From positions 1 through 64,000 of the forward strand of contig CBDUYN010000025.1 of NCBI GenBank assembly GCA_965371445.1: a DNA stretch of 64,000 nucleotides, given 5' to 3'. The notes below the pieces were generated by a model that was not told the DNA's origin, did not search any database, and saw nothing but the letters and a program-made list of their open reading frames with translations. Shown here piece after piece: positions 1 through 8,675 of this stretch. This stretch comes from DASWIG01 sp965371445. GTDB lineage: Bacteria; Acidobacteriota; Thermoanaerobaculia; Multivoradales; J023. The first letter of the stretch is position 1; each line of letters begins with the position of its first letter. The translations under genes were made by a program, and so were the position numbers.

Positions 1-121
1 TTTCAACTCTTTTCTGGAAATTTAACAGTATTCTATGCGCTGGATCTGGGGCTAGATGAGTTTGATCTGCGGAATAAACAGGCGTTAGGACGGAACAAAT
101 ACCGACGACCTTTGTCCTGAC

Positions 122-1186
122 TCATTCTTCCTCTCCCGGCACCACCAGCCGGTTGTCCTTGATGTAGAGCTGTCCGCTCGGATTCGGACGGTACTCGTTC
201 AGCCACTCCAGGATCCCCTCGTAGTCCCGAAGCTCTAGGTCGTAGCGGGACGCCTTCCAGGCGTGCAGGTCTCGGCTGAAGTGGCTGGTGGTTGCGAGCA
301 TCATGTTCGCCACGTTGAGGTCCATCTTGACCCCATAGAGCGCCCGAGCCACGTCGATTCCGACTTTCCTGTCCTCTCGGTACTTCTTGCATTCGATGAT
401 CCAGGAAGTCTCGACACCGGCCTGGTCCTTCGAGATGGCGAAGAGGTCGTAGCCGCCGTCGCGCGTCGCTTTCGTCAAGTGGACCTGCCACCCGTAGCTC
501 GCCAGAATCTCGGCGATCAGCTCCTCGAACTGCCGGGGCTCGATCGTGTACATGGCCTTGGGGTGCTTCGCCAGGTACTGGATGAGCTGGGCGGTTATGG
601 TCTGGACCGCCTCGACCAGGGAGTCGGGGGGAGTGTTGTCGGGGTAGAGGGCGCGGAGGGCCTTGACCTTTTCCAGCGCATAGGCGACGAACCTGGGCCC
701 CACCTTGGCCTCCCGAGTGTCGGTGCGGTGGGCAAAACCGAAGGCCCGCTCCAGGTAATTGGGGAGAAACCACGGATGCGAGAATCGGGCCTCGGTGAGG
801 CCAACGCAAGTGGCCAGGTCAAGGAAGCTGCCGACAGTGCCGCTGATATTCTCGTCCATCCAAGAAAGCATGGTCGCGATGTGAAAGGTGGCTTCGTGCA
901 GGTTGGCTTCGCGCAGGATGGCTCCGCGCAAGTTGGCGTCGCTCAGGTCGGCGCCGCTCAAGTCGGTGCCGTTCAGGTTGGCAAAGGTCAGGTCGGCGCC
1001 GGTCAGGTCGACGCCGCGCAGGCTGGCCAAGGTCAGGTTGGCGCTGGTCAGGTCGGCCCCGGTCAGATAGGCGTCGCTCAGGTCGGCGCCGCTCAGGTCG
1101 GGGTGCTCACTGCGATGCTCCTCCCGCCACCGGTTCCACGCCTCAACGCCCTTCTTCAGGATCTCCAAGTGCTCGTCGTTCGCCAT
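122..1186 (-). CDS. Pentapeptide-repeat protein with C-terminal Mrr-like restriction nuclease domain
   Basis: The 354-residue protein has two parts. Residues about 30-105 are pentapeptide repeats of the A(D/N)Lxx type (GADLS, GADLT, ANLNG), which fold as a right-handed beta helix. Residues about 215-330 look like an Mrr-type PD-(D/E)xK endonuclease: an acidic helix containing PRQFEEL, then GGYDLF with D247, then IIECKKY with E265 and K267. Mrr-family enzymes cut DNA, often methylated DNA. The pentapeptide part may act as a DNA mimic or scaffold, which is inference. The start at 1186 is supported by a GGGAGG ribosome binding site a few bases upstream. It stands alone on the minus strand with no methylase beside it, so a type IV-like defence role is possible but unproven. 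Confidence 0.8.
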   Translation of the reverse strand: MANDEHLEILKKGVEAWNRWREEHRSEHPDLSGADLSDAYLTGADLTSANLTLASLRGVDLTGADLTFANLNGTDLSGADLSDANLRGAILREANLHEATFHIATMLSWMDENISGTVGSFLDLATCVGLTEARFSHPWFLPNYLERAFGFAHRTDTREAKVGPRFVAYALEKVKALRALYPDNTPPDSLVEAVQTITAQLIQYLAKHPKAMYTIEPRQFEELIAEILASYGWQVHLTKATRDGGYDLFAISKDQAGVETSWIIECKKYREDRKVGIDVARALYGVKMDLNVANMMLATTSHFSRDLHAWKASRYDLELRDYEGILEWLNEYRPNPSGQLYIKDNRLVVPGEEE

Positions 1187-2274
1187 GTATCCTCCCGTAG
1201 GCGGGATTCTAGCGCAGCAGCGACCCGCCGACCGCTTCCTAGAATGTGCCTTCTAGGTAGGAGGGCGGGAACAAGGCGGTGGTGGCGGGAATCAGGCGCG
1301 ACATCGGGCGTGAATGAGGCGGTACTCCCGGAGACCACTACCCAGAAGACCGATTCTAGTAAGGAAGCCGGCACCCCGACCGCCGCACGGCCGTGTTGCC
1401 TCGCAACCCCCAGGGGCGGGACCAATGGAGACAGGCCGTCCCAAGGGCCTGGGATGTCCCCCAACGCCGGATCTCCCCAGGGCTCCCGCCGTGGAGGGGG
1501 TCCCCAGAAGTGCCGGGGCTCGGGGGGCCGGAGGCGGGAGCCCGATCTTCAGGTCGACCGAGGATCATCGGCGGACCGTGTGTGCCGGCCTGGGAAGTTT
1601 CTCCGGCATTGGCGCCGGGGCGGCGACCGAGCCAAGGGTCATCCACGCCGGTCGGTGCCGCGCGGCATGATGCGGGACAGATACCGACCGGTCGGTCGTG
1701 CGGGAACGGCGACCGCAGGGGCTGTTCGGGGTCACGACTGTCGCCGCCGCGATGAGCCTGGACTGTCGACGTGACGGGCTTGGGGCAGCCGGTCGTCGAT
1801 CTCCCGGAACCCCGCAAAGGAGCGGGACGTACCTCAGCGGGGCCTGACTCGGGAGGAACGCGTCAGGCCGCAAGATCAGGTACCCCGGTTTGGCGGGTGG
1901 GACTCCTACCGCTAGCTAACGGTTCTCCACCTTGCTTCCGAGTCGTCGAGAAGGGGGAGAAAGCCTACTAACCGTCGTGACACTACTTCTCTCGGCGGCC
2001 GCCGTCGCGGCGCCATCGGGTGAGTTCGTCTCGCTACAGAAGGATCGCTGGCAGGCGAGGGGGGATACATGCCGTCCGTTGATGACTGCGAGGCGACCAA
2101 CGGCCGTTGTCCGTTCTGTTAATTCTCCCTCCCTTCGTAGAGGGGTAGCTGGACAGAGCACGAGTCCGAGAAGGATGCCATGTCAAGCCCCATTGAATCC
2201 CTGGAGCCCCGGATCCTTTGGCAGCATTTCGACGCCATCCGCCACACGTAAAGATGAACTGAAGGAACTATCCC
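1187..2274. other. Long region without a convincing gene; contains a terminase-like gene echo
   Basis: About 1.1 kb in which the open frames on both strands have low-complexity, arginine- and proline-rich translations and look like by-products of high GC. One recognisable piece is at 1765-1793 on the plus strand. It is 29 bases identical to the reverse complement of 4636-4664 and encodes DVTGLGQPVVDL, the same motif as in the terminase-like remnant at 4278-4935. An in-frame stop lies just before it, so it is a dead fragment. Confidence 0.5.
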
Positions 2275-2460
2275 ATGCCAAACAAGAAACACCGCTTCCG
2301 AATCGAGGTCAAGGCGCGCAGCTTCCGGTTGCTCCTCGACCTCGACCGCAGGAAATGGCGCGCCGGGGTGCTCGGCCTGGCGTTCGTCGCCGGCGTCGCC
2401 CTCGCCGTGGCGTTCGTCGTCCTCGCCGCCAGCGGTCGGGTGGGGGTGCCGTGGTGGTGA
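2275..2460 (+). CDS. Small single-span membrane protein, hypothetical
   Basis: A 61-residue protein that I do not recognise. It has a basic N-terminal half (KKHRFRIEV, LDLDRRKW) followed by one clear hydrophobic segment at about residues 31-52 (VLGLAFVAGVALAVAFVVL) and a short tail ending PWW. A GAAGGA sequence sits upstream of the ATG. It is the first of at least three short ORFs with similar basic beginnings (MPNKK, MSKKR, MAKKD) and hydrophobic segments lying in the same direction between 2275 and 3582. No function can be assigned. Confidence 0.5.
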   Translation: MPNKKHRFRIEVKARSFRLLLDLDRRKWRAGVLGLAFVAGVALAVAFVVLAASGRVGVPWW

Positions 2461-2627
2461 GGTCGAGGCGAACGGCCGCGGTGAGCTTCCACGGATCCGT
2501 GTCGTCGCCTGCTCAAACGGCGGCGGGATCTGCGGCAACGCAGATCTCTGTGTGGCGGCGAGCGGTCCTTGCCCGTTCGCGTCCTTGGCGGGATGAAGGA
2601 ACGAAACCAACAAAGGAGAGAAACGCT

Positions 2628-2768
2628 ATGTCGAAGAAGAGAACCGAAGACAACATCACCCCGGCCGAACTCCGGGGAGAGATCATTCATGCCGTCCTCG
2701 TCGTCGTCGGCGCTCTGTCGGGCGTTGCCGCCCTCGTCGTCGCGGTCCTCACCTTTGTCAGGGGGTAG
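2628..2768 (+). CDS. 46-residue single-span membrane protein, hypothetical
   Basis: A very short ORF starting MSKKRTEDNI and ending with a hydrophobic segment (HAVLVVVGALSGVAALVVAV) before a small basic end (FVRG). An AAGGAGAG ribosome binding site lies 7 bases before the ATG, which is strong for this window and is the main support for translation. A sequence resembling its C-terminal coding part recurs at about 2849-2916 (VVGTVVAVLALVKG) without a good start, perhaps a decayed paralogue. The size and layout resemble holin-like, toxin-like or small regulatory membrane peptides, but nothing specific is shown. Confidence 0.5.
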   Translation: MSKKRTEDNITPAELRGEIIHAVLVVVGALSGVAALVVAVLTFVRG

Positions 2769-3261
2769 GGCTTGCCGCGGCGCCCGCGCGGTCACGTCCG
2801 GCGCTTGGGTCGGAGGTCGAGGTGGAATCCTGGTGGTGGACTCGCGCTCGTCCTGTGTCGTCGGCACCGTCGTCGCGGTCCTGGCCCTCGTCAAAGGGAT
2901 AGGAAGGAAAGGTTAGGTTTGGATAGGTGCGACAAACGGCGGATACCGAGTAGCTGCCACCTCGCGGAACATATGACTGGGTCGTAGCCGGACATCGGAT
3001 TTTCGCTCTTGGCGACATAAGAGAACCAAGATGTAGCTCAGACGGCGTTAGCCTGGAGTGATGACGGTAGGTAACTGGTCGGGGCGACGCAGGGCCGTGC
3101 AGCATGACTCCCGACCGCTGCGACTCACATTACAGTTCATCCCGGTGACCTTTGGGCACTTGTGGAGAGCACCGTAGACGACACCGACGGCCTCGTGCTG
3201 CTCGAGACGGAGGTCCGACGAGCTTGCCGGCCAAGACGCCGGTCCAGAAAGGAGACACCAA
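2769..3261. other. Region between small ORFs; possible decayed paralogue
   Basis: No complete gene seen. At 2849-2916 on the plus strand the frame SSCVVGTVVAVLALVKGIGRKG resembles the end of the 46-residue protein at 2628-2768. The DNA is also similar there (both contain gtcgtcgcggtcct), but there is no clear start codon with a ribosome binding site. Confidence 0.3.
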
Positions 3262-3582
3262 ATGGCCAAGAAAGATCGCATAGAGTTCGACACAATCGGG
3301 ATCTCACCAGAACCGGACGCTTTGGACGGCCTGCGGATCGTCGGCCGTTCGACCGTCCAGAGTGTCCTCGGCTTGGACGCAAGGAGGTTGATTCCGCTCA
3401 CCGGCGTCGGCGGCGTCTGCTACTGTCTATGGCTCCGGCCAGACTGGCAGTCGTTGACCGCCGCTCTCCTGAGCATCACCGTGATCACAGTGGGGGGGAT
3501 TGTGAAAGACAACCATGCCAAGAGTCGCGTTGAAACGGGAAAAGACCCGCCTGAACCTGGAGGCGACCCGCTCGGTCTGTGA
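3262..3582 (+). CDS. Small membrane protein, hypothetical (106 aa)
   Basis: An unrecognised 106-residue protein starting MAKKDRIEFD. It contains two weakly hydrophobic stretches (about residues 43-58, IPLTGVGGVCYCLW, and 66-80, AALLSITVITVGG) that could be one hairpin or two short membrane segments. The C-terminus is polar and proline-rich (GKDPPEPGGDPLGL). An AAAGGAGA ribosome binding site precedes the ATG at ideal spacing, so translation is likely. The tail overlaps another small ORF at 3515 in a different frame. It may belong with the two small ORFs upstream. Confidence 0.55.
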   Translation: MAKKDRIEFDTIGISPEPDALDGLRIVGRSTVQSVLGLDARRLIPLTGVGGVCYCLWLRPDWQSLTAALLSITVITVGGIVKDNHAKSRVETGKDPPEPGGDPLGL

Positions 3583-3685
3583 ACAGCTCAATCGTCTCCT
3601 TGACCTCTGCGACCATGGTTTGGCAAGTTTTTCGTCTTCAGGAAGCATCCGGCGGAATGAACGGCGATCACTGCATGGTGGTTGA
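3515..3685 (+). pseudogene. Possible ribbon-helix-helix-like antitoxin fragment
   Basis: A 56-codon ORF starting MPRVALKREKTRLNLE and continuing SVCEQLNRLLDLCD before the frame degrades to serine-rich sequence. The pattern TRLNLE followed by an amphipathic helix resembles the start of small ribbon-helix-helix-type or antitoxin-like proteins. The expected second helix may continue in another frame (ATMVWQVFRLQEASGG), which would imply a frameshift. There is no good ribosome binding site. It overlaps the end of the 106-residue ORF. Low certainty. Confidence 0.25.
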
Positions 3686-4277
3686 TCTAACTCGACCTGG
3701 ACACCGGTCGCTGATGGTCAAAGGTCAGGCTGCCGACAGATGCAGCGCACCTTACAGTGGTCCCAGGGGACCACTGGGCGTTCGTGGAATGGGCAAGGCT
3801 GAGGGCTCAGGGCCTCAAGACACGATCTACTTCGATACCCGTTCGATGGTTATCGTACCCAACGAATGGCGAAATCTGGATGGCAGCCTTGAAAAATGCT
3901 TATACTTTAGATGACACAGATCGCCATCAGGTCCCGTTTTCTGGCCGATGTCACTCCCGATCAACGACCGCAGACGCCTGGACGTCTCGCTCGTCGGTCA
4001 GTCATCATCCACGTCCTTTAATACCTCTATCAACTTTCTTAGCGCCTCGGCACCGAGGGTGCGCTCGGCCTCGTCGGTGGCGGGGTGGTCGCACTGGTCT
4101 GTGCTCATATGGGCTCAGGATACCACGCGGGAGACGGGGCGGCATAGTGCACCCGGCTCGGAGCCGTCTGGAACGTCATTTCAGCGCAGTGGCCAGCGGC
4201 GGCGGCGGCGGCCAAGTGGCCTGGCTACCCGTCGAGAACCATTCCTGCAAGCGCACTCGCCGGGGCTATTCGTCACT
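3686..4277. other. Low-information region with one possible micro-ORF
   Basis: No protein-like long ORF. On the minus strand 4108-3998 encodes a 36-residue peptide beginning MSTDQCDHPATDEAERTLG and ending in a plausible amphipathic helix (EALRKLIEVLKDVDDD). It lacks a clear ribosome binding site, so it is only a candidate. The area around 3590-4060 looks less GC-rich than most of the window, consistent with foreign or decaying DNA. Confidence 0.3.
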
Positions 4278-4935
4278 TCAGCCCCAGGGCGGGAAGTTGC
4301 CAAATTCAACTACGGGCATTTCAGATTCATCGGTCTGAACCGCCAGGCCGAGTGCTGTGACAAGGTCGTCGTAGCTCCCGACTCGGAAGGCGCCGTAATG
4401 GTCATTTGCGTCGGGTTCGACGCGGACCTGAAATTCGAGAAGCTCCTGGCGCAGGGTCCTCGATTCGGGCGTCTTCGGAAGATGCATCCTCCCGGCCTGG
4501 AGCAACACTTGGAGTCTCGTAACGAGGAACGCTTTACCCAAAGTCACCAGTCGCCGGTCTTTAGTTCTCCGATCGCCGTGCGTGAAGAAGACTGAACAGA
4601 TGTGAGCTTCTATGCGTGATTCCAGAAGGTCGATTACCGGCTGCCCCAAGCCCGTCACGTCGACATAGAGGTACGGGCGTTGTCCTGTTCGGATCTGGGC
4701 GCCTTCCGTTACCTCAGCAATGCGGTCGATGATGGCAGGGAATGACGCCTCGATGGGTAGGCGCTCCAGGTGTCGAATCATGAAGTGGCATTCGGACTGG
4801 TCTCCGACCTGCTGAGGTAGCTGCGCGGGTCTGTATATACCGTTGGCGACGGCAGGATAGGCAGTACCTGCCGCCAAACGCTCCAGGCAGCGGACGATGA
4901 AATGAAAGTCCGGTCGCCACTCCCTCTCAGCGACA
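4278..4935 (-). pseudogene. Phage terminase large-subunit-like nuclease domain, fragment
   Basis: The minus-strand frame from about 4935 to the stop at 4278 encodes roughly 218 residues resembling the RuvC/RNase H-like C-terminal half of phage terminase large subunits. It shows YLYVDVTGLGQPVIDLL with the acidic residue of the first motif, a middle part LVTLGKAFLVTRLQVLLQAGRM, and GSYDDLVTALGLAV with the terminal acidic pair. The ATPase half is absent. An internal echo exists: HFIVRCLERLAAG...YPAVANGI and HFMIRHLERLPIE...FPAIIDRI, suggesting a local duplication. It has no start of its own and follows an integrase fragment in another frame. I read it as a prophage or integrative-element relic. 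Confidence 0.55.
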
Positions 4936-5092
4936 CAGATTGCTGAGGGCGGTAGGTGACGACGAACGACTTCCGGCCACTCGGGTAGATCCTGAGGCCG
5001 AAGCTCGCGGTCGCGGTGTCCCACAGGTAGCACGCGCCTCGGCCCTGGTAGACGGCGCCGTCGACGGCCCGCTTGTTGAGCCGCGTCTTCAT
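4936..5092 (-). pseudogene. Tyrosine recombinase/integrase N-terminal fragment
   Basis: From the ATG at 5092 the minus strand reads MKTRLNKRAVDGAVYQGRG, then LWDTATASFGLRIYPSGR and KSFVVTYR. This is the typical N-terminal arm-binding region (DUF4102-like) of phage and island integrases: a basic start followed by the D-x(5)-GLR-x(5)-GxKSF pattern. After about residue 48 similarity ends and the terminase-like remnant begins in a different frame. The core-binding and catalytic domains with the R-H-R-Y residues are missing, so it cannot be active. Confidence 0.6.
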
Positions 5093-5611
5093 GGCCGCCT
5101 CCCGGCGCCGGGGCCCGACCGCCTGATGGGCCGGCGGGAGGATCCTTGGACCTGCGGGCGTGCCCTCGGGCGGTTTCGGCGGTCATGCTGCCCACCTCCC
5201 TGGGGAGGGTGAGCAAACATTGAGCAAACAGTTGGGGGGGAAATGGGGGGTGCTGTGGTGTAGTCCATGCACCCACCGTATTCGGCTAAATCCTTTGTTG
5301 TCAACCATTTGAATGGGTGGCACCTAAAAGGGATTAGAGCATTGAATCGCAGGGCAACGACGTCCATGGAGTCTCCTCGACGATCAGCTCGACGGTCTTG
5401 AAGCTCCGCCGTCTTGCCCATCCTGATCCGCTTCGTCCAGGCTCCTTTGAGCAAGCTGTGTCATGGGCCTCATGATACCACCGGGGGGCCGAGGGTGTAG
5501 GCCTGGGGAAGTTCTCAGCTTGCTTCGCCGGAACCCATGCGGTAAGAATGCGGACATGGCAAAGACTTCCCCACCGTCCTCTCAGGCCTCCACCGAGGCG
5601 TTGGACCTCAT
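5093..5611. other. Gene-free region upstream of integrase remnant and amidohydrolase
   Basis: About 520 bases with no supported gene. It includes a locally AT-richer stretch (about 5280-5345) that may mark the edge of the inserted element, as expected upstream of an integrase gene. I could not identify a direct-repeat attachment site or a tRNA end by eye. Confidence 0.35.
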
Positions 5612-6535
5612 GTGATGCGCCGCTTCAGCCAACGCCTCGCCTTCGTCCTGCTGACGGCGGCCTCCGCCGCCCAGGCCCAGGAACGCCTGGCGCTGGCCGG
5701 CGGTATGCTCCTGGACGGCTACGAGCGCGCGCCGATCCACCATGCCGCCGTCTTGATCGAGGGCGAACGCATCGTCGCTGTCGGTCCGGCGGACGAAGTC
5801 GAGATCCCGCCCGGCACGCGCGTCGTCGACACCCGGGGACGGACGATGCTGCCCGGGCTGATCGACCTCCACATGCACTACGACCTGATCGGTCACGGCA
5901 ACTACGAATTCCTCTGGGAAGTCGACGGACGGCTCGTCCAGGCGATGGAGATCGCCGCCCGCCAGACCCTGGAGGCCGGCGTGACGACGGCCCTCGACCT
6001 CGGCGCGACCTTCGAGCTCCTCGAGGTACGCGAACGCGTTCGCCGGGGCGAGATCCCCGGTCCGCGGATCCTGACCAGCGGCCCCTGGATAACCCGCATC
6101 GCCATGGACACGGTGCCGCCGGAAACCCAGAACGTCATTACCAGCCCCGAGGAGGCGGCGCGCAAGACCCGCGAGCTGATCGACGCGGGGGTCGACGTCA
6201 TCAAGCTCTGGGAGGGCCTGACGGCGGACGACTACAAGGCGGTGGTCGCGGCGGCCCACGAACGCGGCATCCGCGTCCACGCCCACCTCTACGAGCCGGA
6301 GCCCATCCGGATGGCCCTCGACGCCGGGGTGGACGTCCACCGTCCAACTCTCCGTCGATCCGCGGCCCGACGTCGAGCCGAGCGGCTGGAAGCACCTCTG
6401 GAGCCGGTTGCGTCCGCGGATCGGGCGATTTCATGGAGTTCGTCAACGGCAACATCGCCCGCGAGGCTCTTGCGCTCGTCGACGAGTGGGACGAGGAGCC
6501 TTGGGGCGAATCGACGCACCACTTCGGGAGGCTAA
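5612..6535 (+). pseudogene. Secreted amidohydrolase-family protein, C-terminally truncated
   Basis: Begins with a signal peptide (MMRRFSQRLAFVLLTAASAAQAQ) and then the beta-sandwich and barrel start of an imidazolonepropionase-like amidohydrolase. It has PGLIDLHMHY with metal-binding H87 and H89, VIKLW with K198 (the usual carbamylated lysine position), and RVHAHLY with H223 and H225. After residue about 242 (DAGVDV) the expected next barrel strands, with the last histidine and the catalytic aspartate, are replaced by basic nonsense (HRPTLRRSAARRR). The intact family is about 400-450 residues. The downstream frame from 6433 (MEFVNGNIAREALALVDEW) looks like an unrelated small-protein fragment. 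Probably a dead gene cut by rearrangement. Confidence 0.7.
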
Positions 6536-6966
6536 TCTTCGGTCGGAGTATCGGGGTCAGGCTCAGGACAGATCAATTCAACTTCAGGGAAGTATGTCCT
6601 ATAACGTCGAGCGTCGCGGGTCAGAAGCCGGTAATCGTTTACCGCGGCATGAGCCCCAATGTAGAAGTCAGGTAAAGGCGCACGCCGGGTTCCGCCAGAT
6701 CGGCGATACTTCAAGAAGCACTTCCCTGCCATGAAGGCAGCCTCCCAGGGGAGGTCTTCACGGCGGTAGATGTCAACCGGCACCACCCTTTCAAGGTCCT
6801 CGAGCTCTAGGAATCCGACCGAAACCTCAGCATAGATGATCGGATTGATCACCAGTTCCGCGTCTTCCGCATTTTGCTGAAATTGCTCGGCCGACCAGGT
6901 TCCCCAGATGGGATCGTTGGTCGCGATGTCGAGAATCACGTTGCTGTCGACGAGGATGTCGGTCAT
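6532..6966 (-). CDS. PIN-domain ribonuclease toxin, VapC-like
   Basis: A 144-residue PIN domain. It begins MTDILVDSNVILDI with acidic D7, and has IYAEVSVG with E47, LPDFYIGAHA with D100, and TRDARRYRTYFP with D118. These four acidic positions form the Mg-binding site that cleaves RNA in VapC toxins. It starts inside the last codons of the upstream antitoxin gene (ATGA overlap at 6963-6966), the usual antitoxin-then-toxin order. VapC toxins usually cut tRNA or rRNA when the antitoxin is lost; the target here is unknown. The end touches the amidohydrolase pseudogene from the opposite strand. Confidence 0.85.
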   Translation of the reverse strand: MTDILVDSNVILDIATNDPIWGTWSAEQFQQNAEDAELVINPIIYAEVSVGFLELEDLERVVPVDIYRREDLPWEAAFMAGKCFLKYRRSGGTRRAPLPDFYIGAHAAVNDYRLLTRDARRYRTYFPEVELICPEPDPDTPTED

Positions 6967-7217
6967 TCCTCACCGCGTGTAAGGCCGAGAATTTCGTCGG
7001 TGGTCATTCCCGCTGTCGCGCTCCCGCAGAGCAGGGCCAGGGCGCGCTCACTTCGCCTTGGGCCGGATTCTTCGTTCTGGCGGGTCAGGTTCCGCATCGC
7101 CTCCCGCAGCCTGCGGCTGAGGAGGCCGTCGACCTGTCGTCGAACCTCGGGCGTTGCCGTCTCGTAGGCCTGCGCGGCCTCCGGCGTGACATGAATGGTG
7201 AGGGCTCGGGTCTCCAT
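6963..7217 (-). CDS. Antitoxin partner of the PIN toxin
   Basis: An 84-residue protein that overlaps the PIN-domain toxin by four bases and lies immediately upstream, which is what identifies it. It begins METRALTIHVTPEAAQAYE, has a basic helical centre (VDGLLSRRLREAMRNL), and ends in an acidic tail (TTDEILGLTRGEE) of the kind that blocks a PIN active site. I do not see a textbook AbrB or ribbon-helix-helix fold, so the DNA-binding class is open. An AGGAGAAG ribosome binding site supports the start. Such pairs normally repress their own promoter. Confidence 0.75.
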   Translation of the reverse strand: METRALTIHVTPEAAQAYETATPEVRRQVDGLLSRRLREAMRNLTRQNEESGPRRSERALALLCGSATAGMTTDEILGLTRGEE

Positions 7218-7668
7218 GGGCTTCTCCTGGTTGGCCTGTCACTGCCCAGTCTACGCATCCTGGCTACGTTCCGTCAATCCAAGTGCCGTCGTCCACCCAC
7301 CCCGTCAACGCCACCACCTCCCGTTCCCGCCGACGGTACCCCGTCGCCTCCACGATCCCTCGCGCCGCCACCAGACGCTCCCGCGCCCGGTCAACGTCCC
7401 CGCGGACGAGAGCGAGACGCGTCCCCTCGAGGTGGACATCGCATTCGTGAAGACGCATGTGCCCCCGCTCGGCGATCTCCCGGGCTAGGGCGAAGTCGGC
7501 GGACGCGCCGTCGAGAGCGCCCGTCGAGATCGCCGCGGAAGCGGCGGAGGATCCAGGCGAACTCGACGGCCATCCAGATGCCGTCCCCGGGCTCGAGGAC
7601 GCCAATCTCGCCGCAGAAGATCCGCTCCGCCACCTCGTTCGGCCGCAGCGGCAGGGCATAATCGCACC
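7218..7668 (-). pseudogene. C-terminal fragment of a TPR-rich protein
   Basis: Between about 7500 and 7264 the minus strand encodes helix-turn-helix repeats typical of TPR tails of large regulatory ATPases: FALAREIAERGHMRLHECDV, then LEGTRLALVRGDVDRARERL, then GYRRREREVVALTGW. There is no start and no upstream domain, and the neighbouring frame is disrupted. I read it as the remaining 3' end of a gene. Confidence 0.5.
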
Positions 7669-8658
7669 ATGAGACACAAAGCCACCCTCCTCTCGACCTT
7701 CTTGCTTCTCACCGCCGCGATTTCGCCGGTAAGCGCCGAGGCGCCGCCCCCCGAGACCTTCTCGATCGTCGCCGCCGACCCCGAGGCCGGCGAAGTCGGG
7801 GTGGCGGTGGCGAGCCGCTTTTTCGCCGTCGGCACGGTCGTGCCCCATGCCTTGGCCGGCATCGGCGCCGTCGCCACCCAGTCGTTCGCCAACACGAGCT
7901 TCGGACCCCGCGGCCTGGAGCTCCTGGCCCGCGGCCTCCACCCCGACGAGACCCTCGAAGTCCTGCTCCGCGCCGACGACGGACGCGCCCAGCGTCAAGT
8001 CGGCGTCGTCTCGCCCGACGGCAAGAGCGCCACCTACACCGGCGAGGGCTGCAATGCGTGGGCCGGTGGACGTAGCGGGCCGGGCTACGCCGTCCAGGGC
8101 AACATCCTGACCGGCGAGGACGTCGTCGCCGCCATGGAAAAAGCGTTCCTCGAAAGCGCCGGAGAGCCGCGGGCCCGCCGGCTCTATTTGGCGCTGGTGG
8201 CCGGTGACGCGGCCGGCGGCGACAGCCGCGGCAAGCAGTCGGCGGCGCTTTTCGTCAAGCGCGAGCGCGCCGGCTACGGCGGCTACACCGACCAGGCAGT
8301 CGACATCCGGGTCGACGACCACGCCGAGCCCTTCGCGGAGCTCGGCCGGCTCCTCAAAATCGCGCTCGTCAACGACCTGTGGAACCGTGGCTGGACCGCC
8401 TTCACCGAGAAGCGGTTTCCCGAGGCCCTCACCTGGCAGGAGAAGACGGCGGCGGCGGCGGATGGATCGGCCGTCTACCCGGAGGTGCTCTACGACCTGG
8501 CGGTCATCCGGCTTGCCAACGGTGAGCGCGAAGGCGCGCTCGCGGTGCTCAAGCAGGCGATCGCCGCCAATCCGCGGCTCGCGTCCCAGGCAGGGTCCGA
8601 TCCGGATCTTGAAGCGATTCGAGCCGAGATCGCAGCGCTGAAGGTCAAGGAGGACTGA
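7669..8658 (+). CDS. Exported DUF1028-family protein with C-terminal TPR-like region
   Basis: A 329-residue protein. It has a signal peptide (MRHKATLLSTFLLLTAAISPVSAEA) and then a DUF1028 domain (about residues 28-225). The conserved start is TFSIVAADPEAGEVGVAVAS, followed by ATQSFANTSFGPRGLELL, VGVVSPDGKSATYTGEGCNAWAG and YAVQGNIL. This family has an Ntn-hydrolase-like fold and is often described as a putative amidase or peptidase of unknown substrate. The last 100 residues contain helical pairs resembling TPRs (NRGWTAFTEKRFPEALTWQE, YDLAVIRLANGEREGALAVL). The start is set by the signal peptide. It stands alone, with the inverted-repeat element just downstream. Confidence 0.85.
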   Translation: MRHKATLLSTFLLLTAAISPVSAEAPPPETFSIVAADPEAGEVGVAVASRFFAVGTVVPHALAGIGAVATQSFANTSFGPRGLELLARGLHPDETLEVLLRADDGRAQRQVGVVSPDGKSATYTGEGCNAWAGGRSGPGYAVQGNILTGEDVVAAMEKAFLESAGEPRARRLYLALVAGDAAGGDSRGKQSAALFVKRERAGYGGYTDQAVDIRVDDHAEPFAELGRLLKIALVNDLWNRGWTAFTEKRFPEALTWQEKTAAAADGSAVYPEVLYDLAVIRLANGEREGALAVLKQAIAANPRLASQAGSDPDLEAIRAEIAALKVKED

Positions 8659-8675
8659 ACTGGAGGGGAAACGGA

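Noticed and set aside
263..1774. A 503-codon plus-strand ORF
   Set aside because: It is the antisense shadow of the pentapeptide/Mrr gene; its valine-glutamine repeats are the complement of the pentapeptide repeats.
3579..3914. A 111-codon plus-strand ORF after the small membrane protein
   Set aside because: No ribosome binding site and no protein-like pattern. Part of it may be the shifted continuation of the ribbon-helix-helix-like fragment.
6433..6675. Frame starting MEFVNGNIAREALALVDEW as a DUF4160-like antitoxin
   Set aside because: Only about 20 residues look plausible, there is no ribosome binding site, and the rest overlaps the PIN toxin antisense.
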